From NCBI GenBank assembly GCA_031292625.1, contig JARLGU010000053.1:248001-312000 (forward strand): a stretch of DNA of 64,000 bases, in the 5' to 3' direction. This DNA is from Capsulimonadaceae bacterium. GTDB lineage: Bacteria; Armatimonadota; Armatimonadia; Armatimonadales; Capsulimonadaceae. Made by a program: the position numbers and the translations under genes. This document shows positions 16,428 through 26,315 of this stretch, one piece after another (positions within the stretch are counted from its first letter, which is position 1; every line of letters begins with the position of its first letter). The notes under the pieces are model-generated. The model saw only the letters and a program-made list of their open reading frames with translations. It was not told where the DNA came from and searched no databases.

Positions 16428-19400
16428 TCGCCCGCCAGCGCCGCGCGAAGCTGCGGCCGGGCCGCACGCAAGGATGATCGCCGCGAAGCCGTGGTCTCGC
16501 CCTTGCCGGATCGCCTGGCGGATTTCGCCAGGGCGCGAGAGACGAGCGCCGGCGCAAGGGCCGCGCTGAAGAAGTAGCCCTGCATTACGTCGCAACCTTG
16601 TTGGCGCAGGATCTCGAACTGCTCCGCGGTTTCAACGCCTTCCGCGATCGTTCTGAGCTTGAGAGAGCGGGCCATCGCGATTATCGATTGCGCAATCGCC
16701 GAATCCCCTGAATCGCTTCCCAGATTCCGCACAAACGACTGGTCAATCTTTAGCGTATCGACCGGATAGCTCTTGAGATAGGTAAACGACGAATAGCCTG
16801 TTCCAAAATCGTCGATCGCGAGATGAACGCCCATTGCCTTGAGATCGTTCAGCGCCTTCATGCTCTGCTTCTTGCCATCGATCAGGATGCTCTCCGTCAA
16901 CTCAATCTCCAACGAATCGGCATCCAGTTCCGTTTCCGCGAGAATCGCGCGGATCGATGCGACCAAGCCCCTGTGGCGAAGTTGCTTGGCGGATAGATTC
17001 ACGGACATGCGTAAGGACTTATGCCCGGCATTTTGCCACTCCTTCGCCTGCAAGCACGCCGTCTTGAGCACCCATTCGCCAATCGGCACGATCTGTCCGG
17101 TCTCTTCGGCAATCGAAATAAAGTCCGCCGGCGGAATCAGCCCCCGATCGGGATGCTTCCAACGGAGAAGCGCCTCGACCCCGACGATTTTTCCGGTCAA
17201 TGCCTCAACCTGCGGCTGATAATGCAGCATAAACTCGCGGCGATCCAGCGCCTTGCGCAGCTCGTTCTCGATCGCAAGTCGCTCGCTAGCGCCCTCCGTC
17301 ATGACCGGAGCATACACCTGGTAGTAGTTCGCGCCCTGCTCGCGCGCCCGGTACATCGCGACATCCGCGTTGCGGACCAGCGTGACGACGTCTTCGCCCG
17401 CCTCGGGGAACATCGCGATGCCTATCGTGCCGGTAATGTATAGCTCATGTCCCTGAACGATAAACGGATCCGAGAGCGCGTTGATTACCTTGTCGGCGAT
17501 GCGGATCGCTTCCATCGTTCGCCCAAGATCCGGCAAAATCATCATGAACTCGTCGCCGCCCCAGCGCGCAACCGTGTCCTGCGGACGAATGATATGCGTC
17601 AGCCGGTGCGCGACCGCGCGCAAAAGCAAATCGCCGATCGCATGCCCCAACGTATCGTTAATGACCTTAAAGCGGTCGAGGTCCAGGAACAACGCTCCGA
17701 CGGACCGTGCATCCCGGCGCGCCCGTTCGATGGCGCGATATAGCCGGTTGTTGAACATCAGCCGGTTGGGCAAATCGGTCAGGACGTCGTGATACGCCAT
17801 ATAATCGAGCTGCTGTTCCACTTTCCGCCGCTCGGTGACATCGCGGGCGTTGATCACCAGCCCCCGTATCGCCGGGGCCTCAAGAAGGTTCGTTGCGCTT
17901 GCCTCGATGTAGCGCCACGAATCGTCCGCATGCTTGAGACGCATATCCAGGCGCAACGGCTCTCCGGGACGCGACAGGAGCTCGACGAACGATGTCCTCA
18001 CCGTTGCGACGTCATCGGGATGAACGGATGTAAACAGGCTCTCGCCGGTGAGCGCTTCGGCGCGATACCCCAGAACGGTTTCGGCCGACGGACTGGCGTA
18101 CCGGCAAATTCCGGTGCCGTCCAGGATCAGGATCACGTCCGTGCCGTGCTCGATCATTTGCCGGAACCGGTTTTCGCTGTGCTTGAGGATCTGGTCGTCA
18201 AGATCCCGCTCGATTGCGATGCGCGCGAGATGCACGACGCGGCTGACGACCTGAATGTCGTCCGGTCGAAGCGAGCGTGGGCGATGGAAATAGATGTCGA
18301 CAGCGCCAAGAGGCTGTCCGCGCGACGAAAGGATTGGCGCGGACCAGCATGTCTTCAAGCCTGCCGCTAGGGCCTCGTCACGCAACGCCTCCCAATTGGG
18401 GTCGGTCGCAATATCGGAAATGACGCGCTCGTTGCGGTGAATGGCCGCGCCTCCCGACCCGCTCGTCGCCGCAAGCGGCAAGGTCGCAATGGTCTGCGCG
18501 AACCCGGGAGGCAGATCGGGCGCGGCAACGCAACGCAGGACGGCGTTCTCACGATCGACAAGAATAATGGCGGCCGAAGCGCCATCCGCCAGCGCATCCA
18601 CGGTCCGCGCGATCTCGACCAGAATATTCTCGAGCGGAACGCGCGCGGCGATCAGAGCCAGGACTTCGTTCTCCTCGCGCAACAACGCCTCGATACGCTT
18701 CTGCACCGAGCAATCCCGCGCGATGAAATAGACGCCCGTCACCCGCCCGCCAACAATGATCGGCACGCTCAAACCGTTCGTCGGCACGCGCTTCCCATCG
18801 GTTCCGATCACCGTCATCTCAAACGTAAGCGGTTCGCCCTGCGTGGTCATGTCGAAAATCGTCTGGAGAACCGCCCGATCCGCCTCCTCGACATAATCCA
18901 GGAAGGAACGATGGCGCAGCCGGTCCGCATCAATGCCGATGAGGTGCTGAAAGGCCTTGTTGACCGACTCAAACCGGCCCGACAGGTCGAGCGAGAACAT
19001 GGCGTCGAGACTGTAATCGTAGAGTGAGCGAAAACTTTGTTCGCTCTCGATAAGACGCTGTTCCATTACCCGCTGGGCAGTGATATCGCGCGTTGAGGTG
19101 AAGATGTTCACCAGCTTGCCGTCGCCGTCATAGATCGGCGTGCTCATCGTCTCCAGCCAGCGGTAGACGCCGTCCTTGCGGCGGCCCCGGAACGTTACGA
19201 CGCAGGTCTGGCCGTTGCTGATCTTCTGGACGGATTCCTGCTCGAGACGCTTCACATCTTCCGGATGGCAGATCTCCTGAGGCAGCATCCCTTTCATCTC
19301 GTCGGCCGTGTAGCCGGTGACAGCCTCGCTGGCCGAGCTGACATACTCGTAGCGTCCATCAAGATTGCGTATTCCCACAAGGGCATCCGACGGGAAGCTG

Positions 19401-19960
19401 ATCGACGGGTTTACCAGGGTATCGGCGTTCAAGACGACGCCATCGCCAACCAGCACGCGGTCCGCGTCGACGGCGCGCGGCTCGATTTCCGCCATCGTCA
19501 TCGCGGCCAGCTGCCGGAGGATCTCCTCCTGGGCCTTCGATATCTTGCGCGGGACGTAGTCGAGGCCGCAGACGGTTCCCAAGGGGATCCCGTCGCGAGT
19601 CACCAATGGGGCGGCCGCGAAGAAACGGAATGGCGTCTCGGTATCGTCAACCGCGCCTTTAACGCCGGGATAATTCTTGAAATCCTCGAGGACGGTGACG
19701 CCTTCATTCTCTATGGCGCGGCTGCTATAGGAAAATTGGCGGGGAACTTCAGAGCGGTCGATGCCGATTCGGGACTTGAACCAGACGCGATCGTGGTCGA
19801 CGAAGCTAATGAGCGCAACAGGACACTCCAACGCTTCGCTAACAAGCCCCGTAATTCGATCGAAGAACTCTTCCGACGGGGTGTCGAGGATCTGATATTT
19901 ATACAGCGTACTCAGACGCGCAAGCTCGTTGACCAAGTCGTTCTCCAGTGTGGCCTTCAA
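16406..19960 (-). CDS. GAF/PAS sensor with GGDEF and EAL domains
   Basis: 1184 residues, no transmembrane segment. Domains in order: GAF ~24-160, PAS ~190-300, PAS ~308-420, GAF ~430-590, PAS ~598-712, GGDEF ~715-880, EAL ~895-1145. The GGDEF signature is intact at 801-805, with an RxxD inhibitory site (RPQD, 792-795) five residues upstream. The EAL domain keeps EALLR (929-933), VNLSA, ELTES, DDFGTGYSS and KID. Both cyclic-di-GMP synthesis and hydrolysis are therefore possible in the cytoplasm. Which activity dominates cannot be told. c-di-GMP often controls motility versus surface attachment, relevant beside flagellin and pseudopilins. It converges with, and overlaps, the DprE1-like gene. 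Confidence 0.95.
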   Translation of the reverse strand: MKATLENDLVNELARLSTLYKYQILDTPSEEFFDRITGLVSEALECPVALISFVDHDRVWFKSRIGIDRSEVPRQFSYSSRAIENEGVTVLEDFKNYPGVKGAVDDTETPFRFFAAAPLVTRDGIPLGTVCGLDYVPRKISKAQEEILRQLAAMTMAEIEPRAVDADRVLVGDGVVLNADTLVNPSISFPSDALVGIRNLDGRYEYVSSASEAVTGYTADEMKGMLPQEICHPEDVKRLEQESVQKISNGQTCVVTFRGRRKDGVYRWLETMSTPIYDGDGKLVNIFTSTRDITAQRVMEQRLIESEQSFRSLYDYSLDAMFSLDLSGRFESVNKAFQHLIGIDADRLRHRSFLDYVEEADRAVLQTIFDMTTQGEPLTFEMTVIGTDGKRVPTNGLSVPIIVGGRVTGVYFIARDCSVQKRIEALLREENEVLALIAARVPLENILVEIARTVDALADGASAAIILVDRENAVLRCVAAPDLPPGFAQTIATLPLAATSGSGGAAIHRNERVISDIATDPNWEALRDEALAAGLKTCWSAPILSSRGQPLGAVDIYFHRPRSLRPDDIQVVSRVVHLARIAIERDLDDQILKHSENRFRQMIEHGTDVILILDGTGICRYASPSAETVLGYRAEALTGESLFTSVHPDDVATVRTSFVELLSRPGEPLRLDMRLKHADDSWRYIEASATNLLEAPAIRGLVINARDVTERRKVEQQLDYMAYHDVLTDLPNRLMFNNRLYRAIERARRDARSVGALFLDLDRFKVINDTLGHAIGDLLLRAVAHRLTHIIRPQDTVARWGGDEFMMILPDLGRTMEAIRIADKVINALSDPFIVQGHELYITGTIGIAMFPEAGEDVVTLVRNADVAMYRAREQGANYYQVYAPVMTEGASERLAIENELRKALDRREFMLHYQPQVEALTGKIVGVEALLRWKHPDRGLIPPADFISIAEETGQIVPIGEWVLKTACLQAKEWQNAGHKSLRMSVNLSAKQLRHRGLVASIRAILAETELDADSLEIELTESILIDGKKQSMKALNDLKAMGVHLAIDDFGTGYSSFTYLKSYPVDTLKIDQSFVRNLGSDSGDSAIAQSIIAMARSLKLRTIAEGVETAEQFEILRQQGCDVMQGYFFSAALAPALVSRALAKSARRSGKGETTASRRSSLRAARPQLRAALAGDQPANPS

Positions 19961-20362
19961 TCAGAATAACGATAATTGCGCTGGCAGTTGTCGTGGAGAA
20001 CCAATAGCCGACCAAGCATATCGATATTAGAATCTACCACAAGAATCGCTAGATAGCAATATTTTCTTTCTCTTCAGGAGCATCTTGCTACAATAGAAAA
20101 TCAACGAATTTTTCAACATCAAGTGAAAACATTCAATTAGCTGTATTTTCGGATATTGAAGTCCAATTTTGCAACAGTCCAAAGCGCCCCGTTCGCCGAG
20201 GAACGCGGCGAACGGCACGAGACAACGGACATTCAAGAACGTCTTGATAGGGCTTATTCGTGCCACTTGAACCACAAAACCGGGATTGCGCGATCAACGT
20301 GTGTTAGAATGGAGAAAGAGAAGAGTCGTGCGCCGGAAGCGCTTATCGGAGGACAGGGACGG
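19961..20362. other. AT-richer intergenic region
   Basis: About 400 bp, clearly more AT-rich than its flanks, between the divergent GGDEF/EAL and Cas3-like genes. It probably carries both promoters; TGTTAGAAT (20302-20310) is an extended -10 candidate for the rightward gene. No supportable gene is present. Confidence 0.45.
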
Positions 20363-21640
20363 ATGGAAGCGACACTTGCCGCGGATCAGCAACAATACGA
20401 GCGGGCCGACACGCTTCTGGAGACGGCCTTCAGGCGAGTCGCCGGCGGCCAAGTTGCAGTTCCGAACACGCTGCAGCGAGCGCTGTTCCCGCGCCTGCTC
20501 AGCCGTGACAGCGGCCTATTAGTGCCGACGGCTCCGGGCGCCGGACGTTTGGAAGCCGTTTTCGTCCCGTCTCTGACGCGATGGCCGCTGAGCGAGATGC
20601 CTCCTCGCCTGTTCATCGTCGCCCCTGACCGCGCGGTGCTCGACGATTACGAATACAGGCTTATTCCTTACGTGCGTTCGCTGGCGGCATCGGATGGCGT
20701 CCCGCGCACCGTCTACATGACGAACGACCCCATGTCTCCGGCATGCCGCAATTATATGCCGGACGGACGCACGGAGCCGCAGGAGTGCGCGCACCCCCTG
20801 GACAGTGAAATTGACCTTTTCGTGCTTCGCATGTCTGAGTTTCGAGCGCTGTTTTTCTCGGATGGAATTGTCAAAGGCCTTCCGGAAGCCACGATGCCGC
20901 AAGAGATGGATGACGCGTCGCCGCGATCCGACATGCTCTATTTCGACGATGCCCCGGAATATTCGCCCGAACAGTTCGGTTCGTTCCTGCGGCTAATCGA
21001 GTTCCTCTTCGCTGAGGACCTCGACATCGTCGTGGGCTCGACAACGTTGCCGCGCGCCGCCATCGAGCAGCTCTCGTTTCTCGAAACGCTCTATGTTCCC
21101 GAGGCGAACGACGAGCCCATCCGGACTATTCAGTCGATCGACCGCAAGAGATGGACTCCGCCGGCAATTGCAGCGGCGATTGAGGACGCGCAATCCGCGG
21201 TGCTCATCGCGGAGACCGATGACGAGGCAAATGGCCTCGCCTCCAGCATCTACGAGGCAACCGGCGCGCCGCCGACGCTCTATCTGGCCTCCATGCCGGC
21301 GGATGATCGATTGAGCGTCTACGGCGGACTTCGCACGGCCGAGCGCGAAGGGCGGCGCTATGTTTGCATCGCGGATCCCGCCGTCGCCGAGGCGGTCGAT
21401 TTGAGCGCGGATCTCGTGGTTACCGGCGTCTGCTCGCCGGAGAGCCTGGTCCGGCGAGCCGGGCGTTGCAACCGGCGGCGCGAGTTCGCATCGGGACGCA
21501 TTCTCGTCATTACCGAAGAAGCGGAGAAATCGGCCAAGCGATTGTCCAAATACGAAAGTGCGTATACTTCAATGATTCGCGACCTATCCGAACCAGTCCC
21601 TTTCTCGGGCGCGGCCTGGATCGCGTTTATCGGTGCGTAA
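20363..21640 (+). CDS. Degenerate Cas3-like superfamily 2 helicase
   Basis: About 425 residues from the ATG at 20363 (GGAGGACAGGGA upstream); the frame is open back to 20156. The order of SF2/Cas3 helicase motifs can be followed: VPTAPGAGRLEAV (motif I, with Arg where the Walker A Lys belongs), PRLFIVAPDRAVLDDYEYRL (Ia), LYFDDAPEY (motif II, DDAP in place of DEAH), IVVGSTTLP (motif III), and SPESLVRRAGRCNRR (motif VI, arginine finger intact). The end of the C-terminal RecA lobe reads ADLVVTGVCSPESLV, as in Cas3. There is no HD nuclease domain, and the protein is short for Cas3 (usually >700). ATP hydrolysis is doubtful. No other cas gene or CRISPR array is nearby. It could be a decayed or repurposed Cas3. 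Confidence 0.6.
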   Translation: MEATLAADQQQYERADTLLETAFRRVAGGQVAVPNTLQRALFPRLLSRDSGLLVPTAPGAGRLEAVFVPSLTRWPLSEMPPRLFIVAPDRAVLDDYEYRLIPYVRSLAASDGVPRTVYMTNDPMSPACRNYMPDGRTEPQECAHPLDSEIDLFVLRMSEFRALFFSDGIVKGLPEATMPQEMDDASPRSDMLYFDDAPEYSPEQFGSFLRLIEFLFAEDLDIVVGSTTLPRAAIEQLSFLETLYVPEANDEPIRTIQSIDRKRWTPPAIAAAIEDAQSAVLIAETDDEANGLASSIYEATGAPPTLYLASMPADDRLSVYGGLRTAEREGRRYVCIADPAVAEAVDLSADLVVTGVCSPESLVRRAGRCNRRREFASGRILVITEEAEKSAKRLSKYESAYTSMIRDLSEPVPFSGAAWIAFIGA

Positions 21641-22140
21641 GGAACGCATGCCGCCGGTCACGGGTTCAATTGCGCGACTGGAAAGTGCGGCAACGCGTTG
21701 AAGCGGGCAACCGTTCTTCGCGGAACGGTTCATTGGCGCGTGGCGCGAGCGGACGGCCTTCGTTACACGGCACTAAGGGCGGATTGAGAATCAATTGTCT
21801 TCGTTTTGACGATTAATGGAACTTGCAGCCTGCCAAGTAGGTTTAAGGCATAGGGGGTTCGGAGATTCTCGTAGACAATATTGCGCCATGAGCATCGATT
21901 CTTTTTGACGAATGGAAAAAACGGCCTAACGTGGGATGCGCTCAAGCCATAATGGAAATATGATATGCTATAATAGTGTGTGATGAGAAGTGCGACGCAC
22001 TGCTTCGCTGAACTGCTTCCCCGACAACACACTGTAGATACGTCTTCCTATGTCTGGCGAGCGAAGACAGATCGGAACTATGAAACCGCCAGTATGCAAC
22101 TAACCGTGCCTTCCATGTCGGAAGCAGGAGGTAGAGCGTA
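21641..22140. other. Intergenic region after the Cas3-like gene
   Basis: 500 bp without a supportable gene. A hairpin AACCGTTC/GAACGGTT (21709-21730) could end the Cas3-like transcript. The second half is AT-rich and presumably holds the promoter of the 22141 gene. Confidence 0.45.
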
Positions 22141-22512
22141 ATGAGTGGCATTCGAAACTCTTTGCAGTGTCATTGTGGTCAGCGGATCATTGCTCGCGAT
22201 GTGATGCAGACGGGCTTCTACCTGCGGCTTTTTGGACCGAGCTACGTGTATGTCAAATACCGCTGCTCTCGCTGCAAGAAACTGGGCGAACAATTCGTCA
22301 AGCAGGAAGAGTGGGATGGCGGAATCCTTCGCAACGCCGCAGAGGAAGTTGCCGCCGACGATAAAGAGCGATTTGATACGCTTGGCCCGATCGACATCAA
22401 CGAAGTGATTGACTTTCATTTCCAGCTTGAGAACCTGGGGGATTTGAAAGGGATTGAGCCGCCCCATCCTCCTGCCAAGAAAGTCAAGCAGCGAAGCTCG
22501 ACCGAACGGTAG
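22141..22512 (+). CDS. Zinc-ribbon-like conserved protein
   Basis: 123 residues with GGAGGTAGAGC before the ATG. The N-terminal half has CHCG and, ~35 residues later, YRCSRCKKLG, a four-cysteine zinc-ribbon arrangement around an aromatic strand (FYLRLFGPSYVYVKYRC). The C-terminal half is acidic then basic (KKVKQRSS). Cytoplasmic, no membrane segment. The family is not recognised; a nucleic-acid or regulatory role is possible from the zinc ribbon only. It is the first gene of a rightward stretch including gatC and hpt, but a 214-bp gap separates it from gatC. Confidence 0.75.
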   Translation: MSGIRNSLQCHCGQRIIARDVMQTGFYLRLFGPSYVYVKYRCSRCKKLGEQFVKQEEWDGGILRNAAEEVAADDKERFDTLGPIDINEVIDFHFQLENLGDLKGIEPPHPPAKKVKQRSSTER

Positions 22513-22726
22513 CGGCTGACTAGCTGGCGCATCCGCTAGACAGCAGGGCCTGCCCAATTGCGGGCTAGCGTTCATCTCAGTTTTCTTTTGCACGCCGCCA
22601 GGAAACGTCGCTCCCATTGCGGCGGAATTACTCAGCGGCCCGCAGGCGGCCGGTTCGACGGTCCCGCCCACCCCGCACGTGTCGCTGTTGGCGCGCTGCG
22701 CGGGGAAATCCAGATCGAGAAAGCAA

Positions 22727-23023
22727 ATGGCCACTCAATTGACCACACAGGACGTCGCGAAGGTAGCCGCTTTGGCGCGCCTGGAGCTGTCCGCCGACGA
22801 ACAAGAACGGATGAAGTACCAGCTCAACGATATCCTGGATCAGTTTCTAAGCCTTCAAGAGCTTGACACCCAGGATGTCGAGCCGACATCGCATTCGCTC
22901 CCAATGCGCAATGTCTTCCGGGAGGATGCAGCCCGTCCGTCGCTTCCGAGAGAAGCGGCAACGCGCAATGCGCCTGAAAAGCGGGACGGAAACTTTATTG
23001 TCCCGCAAATTGTTGATGCCTAG
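22727..23023 (+). CDS. gatC: Aspartyl/glutamyl-tRNA amidotransferase subunit C
   Basis: 98 residues. It matches GatC throughout: TTQDVAKVAALARLELSADE, a long helix DILDQFLSLQELDTQDVEPT, LPMRNVFREDAARPSL, and the C-terminal DGNFIVPQIVD. GatC stabilises GatA in the GatCAB complex that converts misacylated Glu-tRNA(Gln) and Asp-tRNA(Asn) to the amidated forms. gatA and gatB are not adjacent; the next gene is hpt, 23 bp downstream. The start is the ATG at 22727, since the upstream extension does not match the family. Confidence 0.95.
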   Translation: MATQLTTQDVAKVAALARLELSADEQERMKYQLNDILDQFLSLQELDTQDVEPTSHSLPMRNVFREDAARPSLPREAATRNAPEKRDGNFIVPQIVDA

Positions 23024-23046
23024 GGGAGCGGAGAGTTCGACTTCAC

Positions 23047-23613
23047 ATGCCTGTAGTTTCGAAAAACGATGACGATATTGAGCGAGTCATTCTCAGCGAG
23101 GAGCAACTCGCAAAACGAGTGACGGAGTTGGCGGAAGAAATCTCTCGCGACTACGCTGGAAAGGATCTGGTCCTGATCGGCATCCTCAAAGGATGCGTGG
23201 TCTTCTTGTCCGACCTGATCCGCAAAATCGATGTCCCACTTTCGTTCGATTTTGTAGCGGTTTCGTCTTACGGAGCGGACACAAAATCCTCCGGCGTCGT
23301 ACGGATCCTCAAGGATCTCGACGAAAGCGTCGAAAGCAAGCATGTCCTGGTCGTTGAAGATATCGTCGATACCGGTTTGACGCTCAGACTGTCCTACTTA
23401 CTGGAGAACCTCCGTTCACGGCGCGCAGCAAGCGTCAAGGTTTGTACGCTGCTCGATAAGCCGTCCAGGCGACGCGTCGACGTACCCGTCGACTATCGCG
23501 GTTTTACGGTTGAGGATCAGTTCGTCGTCGGTTATGGCCTTGATTATCAGGGCAAGTATCGAGGCCTACCTTATATTGGGCTCCTGAAGCCGGAGATTTA
23601 CGGGGGCGGCTAG
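23047..23613 (+). CDS. hpt: Hypoxanthine phosphoribosyltransferase
   Basis: 188 residues. The family's segments are present in order: GILKGCVVFLSDLIRKID, FVAVSSYGADTKSSG (flexible loop SY pair), the PRPP-binding motif VLVVEDIVDTGLT, and VGYGLDYQGKYRGLPYIG. The enzyme salvages hypoxanthine (and usually guanine) with PRPP to give IMP or GMP in the cytoplasm. It starts 23 bp after gatC and is probably co-transcribed with it. A GC-rich stem spans its stop codon (GGGGGCGG with CCGCCCCG), which may act in termination although it has no U-run. Confidence 0.95.
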   Translation: MPVVSKNDDDIERVILSEEQLAKRVTELAEEISRDYAGKDLVLIGILKGCVVFLSDLIRKIDVPLSFDFVAVSSYGADTKSSGVVRILKDLDESVESKHVLVVEDIVDTGLTLRLSYLLENLRSRRAASVKVCTLLDKPSRRRVDVPVDYRGFTVEDQFVVGYGLDYQGKYRGLPYIGLLKPEIYGGG

Positions 23614-23869
23614 GTTCAATCCGCCCCGCCGCAAAGTATCGGCCTGCCTAAATAGCAAGCCATTATGGTTTAGTACGACCTCGTAACTTGCGAGGTTCGG
23701 GACATTGTCCGCCCTGGAAGGATGGAGTGTCCCATCGCCGGGCGCATGACGCGTTGCGCCGTCGGGCAGTTGCTCGGTATCGACGTACCGGCGACACTTA
23801 TCCATTCCTATCCCCAGCACTTGAGTTATGTTTTAGATTATTCGCAATCAACAGGTGAATCACATTCCG

Positions 23870-25414
<1,545 letters not shown>

Positions 25415-25446
25415 ACGCTGGCGTATCACAAGACGATTTGGGCAAG

Positions 25447-25480
25447 CGGCTCGGCTTCGCGGCCGGGCCGTTTGTTTCTT
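25447..25480 (+). terminator. Rho-independent terminator after rho
   Basis: CGGCTCGG pairs with CCGGGCCG (one T-G pair) around a short loop and is followed by TTTGTTTCTT, about 30 bp after the rho stop. Confidence 0.75.
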
Positions 25481-25514
25481 AAGGCGGCGGGGTCGCAATC
25501 AGGGCCTCCGCCGA

Positions 25515-25544
25515 TTGGCGCTCGCTATCGCGTTGTGGTATATT
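25515..25544 (+). promoter_or_regulatory. Promoter of the DUF151 gene
   Basis: TTGGCG (25515-25520), 18-bp spacer, TATATT (25539-25544), giving a leader of ~70 nt to the gene at 25622. Confidence 0.55.
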
Positions 25545-25621
25545 AGTGGGTGTAAATAGTTTGTCATGGGGCAGGAACCAGGTCGATCCGCACCGTCGTA
25601 TTCAGGATAAACGGATCGCAA

Positions 25622-26233
25622 ATGGTCAGAAATGGTCCGCGGCAGAGCGGCGAGAGGAAGAATGTGAGTAGCGACTTCAAGGATCTATTTGGCGAAGATT
25701 GGCGACCTCATGACACCAACGACGATCCCCAATCCTCAGGAGAACCGATTACGCCGTCCGACTCCGGAAAGGGCGGCGCTGAGTTTACGTCGGAGACGGA
25801 AAACCAGGGTCCGCGCGCGCTCAACGAAAAGGAAGTCAAGGTCTCTGGAGTTTACCTCCAGCAAGAGCCGGGCATGCCCGCTCAACATTTTGTCCTGTTG
25901 CGCGACAATCGGGGACGCCGCGTGCCGATTTGGGTCGGCCCCTTCGAGGCGTGGGCTATTTCCTTCGCGATCGAGGAGCAGCCGGCCGATCGACCTTTGA
26001 CTCACGACTTAATGAAGATCCTTCTGGAGAAGCTCAACGCCACCGTCGACCGGATAATCATCGACGACCTCTGGCGCGATACCTTCTACGCAAAGATCAC
26101 CGTCGTGACGCCGGATGGCAACTACCTGGAAATCGACGCAAGACCGAGCGACGCCATTGCGCTTGCGCTGAGGGTGCATGCCCCCATCTACATGGCCGAA
26201 TACGTTCTCGAACAGACGGTTCACAAAGAGTAG
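25622..26233 (+). CDS. DUF151 family protein (bifunctional nuclease fold)
   Basis: 203 residues from the ATG at 25622. A GTG at 25664 with AGAGG upstream is an equally good start and would remove 14 residues. After a polar, low-complexity N-terminus (~70 residues) comes the DUF151/BFN domain: VKVSGVYLQQEP, FVLLRDNRGRRVPIWVGPFEA, AISFAIEEQPADRPLTHDLM, IIIDDLWRDTFYAKITV and RPSDAIALALRVHAPIY. Related proteins have been reported as nucleases, but their cellular role is not settled. It has its own promoter and a strong terminator, so it is monocistronic. Confidence 0.9.
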   Translation: MVRNGPRQSGERKNVSSDFKDLFGEDWRPHDTNDDPQSSGEPITPSDSGKGGAEFTSETENQGPRALNEKEVKVSGVYLQQEPGMPAQHFVLLRDNRGRRVPIWVGPFEAWAISFAIEEQPADRPLTHDLMKILLEKLNATVDRIIIDDLWRDTFYAKITVVTPDGNYLEIDARPSDAIALALRVHAPIYMAEYVLEQTVHKE

Positions 26234-26250
26234 CCGCCCGCGAACTAAGA

Positions 26251-26295
26251 GCCCGCCGGAACCGGAGTTTGTCTCCTGGTCCCGGCGGGCTTTTT
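26251..26295 (+). terminator. Strong rho-independent terminator
   Basis: GCCCGCCGG (26251-26259) pairs perfectly with CCGGCGGGC (26282-26290), then TTTTT. It lies between the convergent DUF151 and chemoreceptor genes and serves the former. Confidence 0.9.
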
Positions 26296-26315
26296 CTGAA
26301 ATGCGCTCCTGATCC

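Noticed and set aside
21660-21700. GGGTTCAATT, a possible tRNA T-loop.
   Set aside because: The flanking bases do not form a T stem and no acceptor or anticodon arm can be built.
22078-22734. A 218-codon minus-strand frame opposite the zinc-ribbon gene.
   Set aside because: No domain or ribosome site; the plus-strand gene has a strong ribosome site and a four-Cys pattern.
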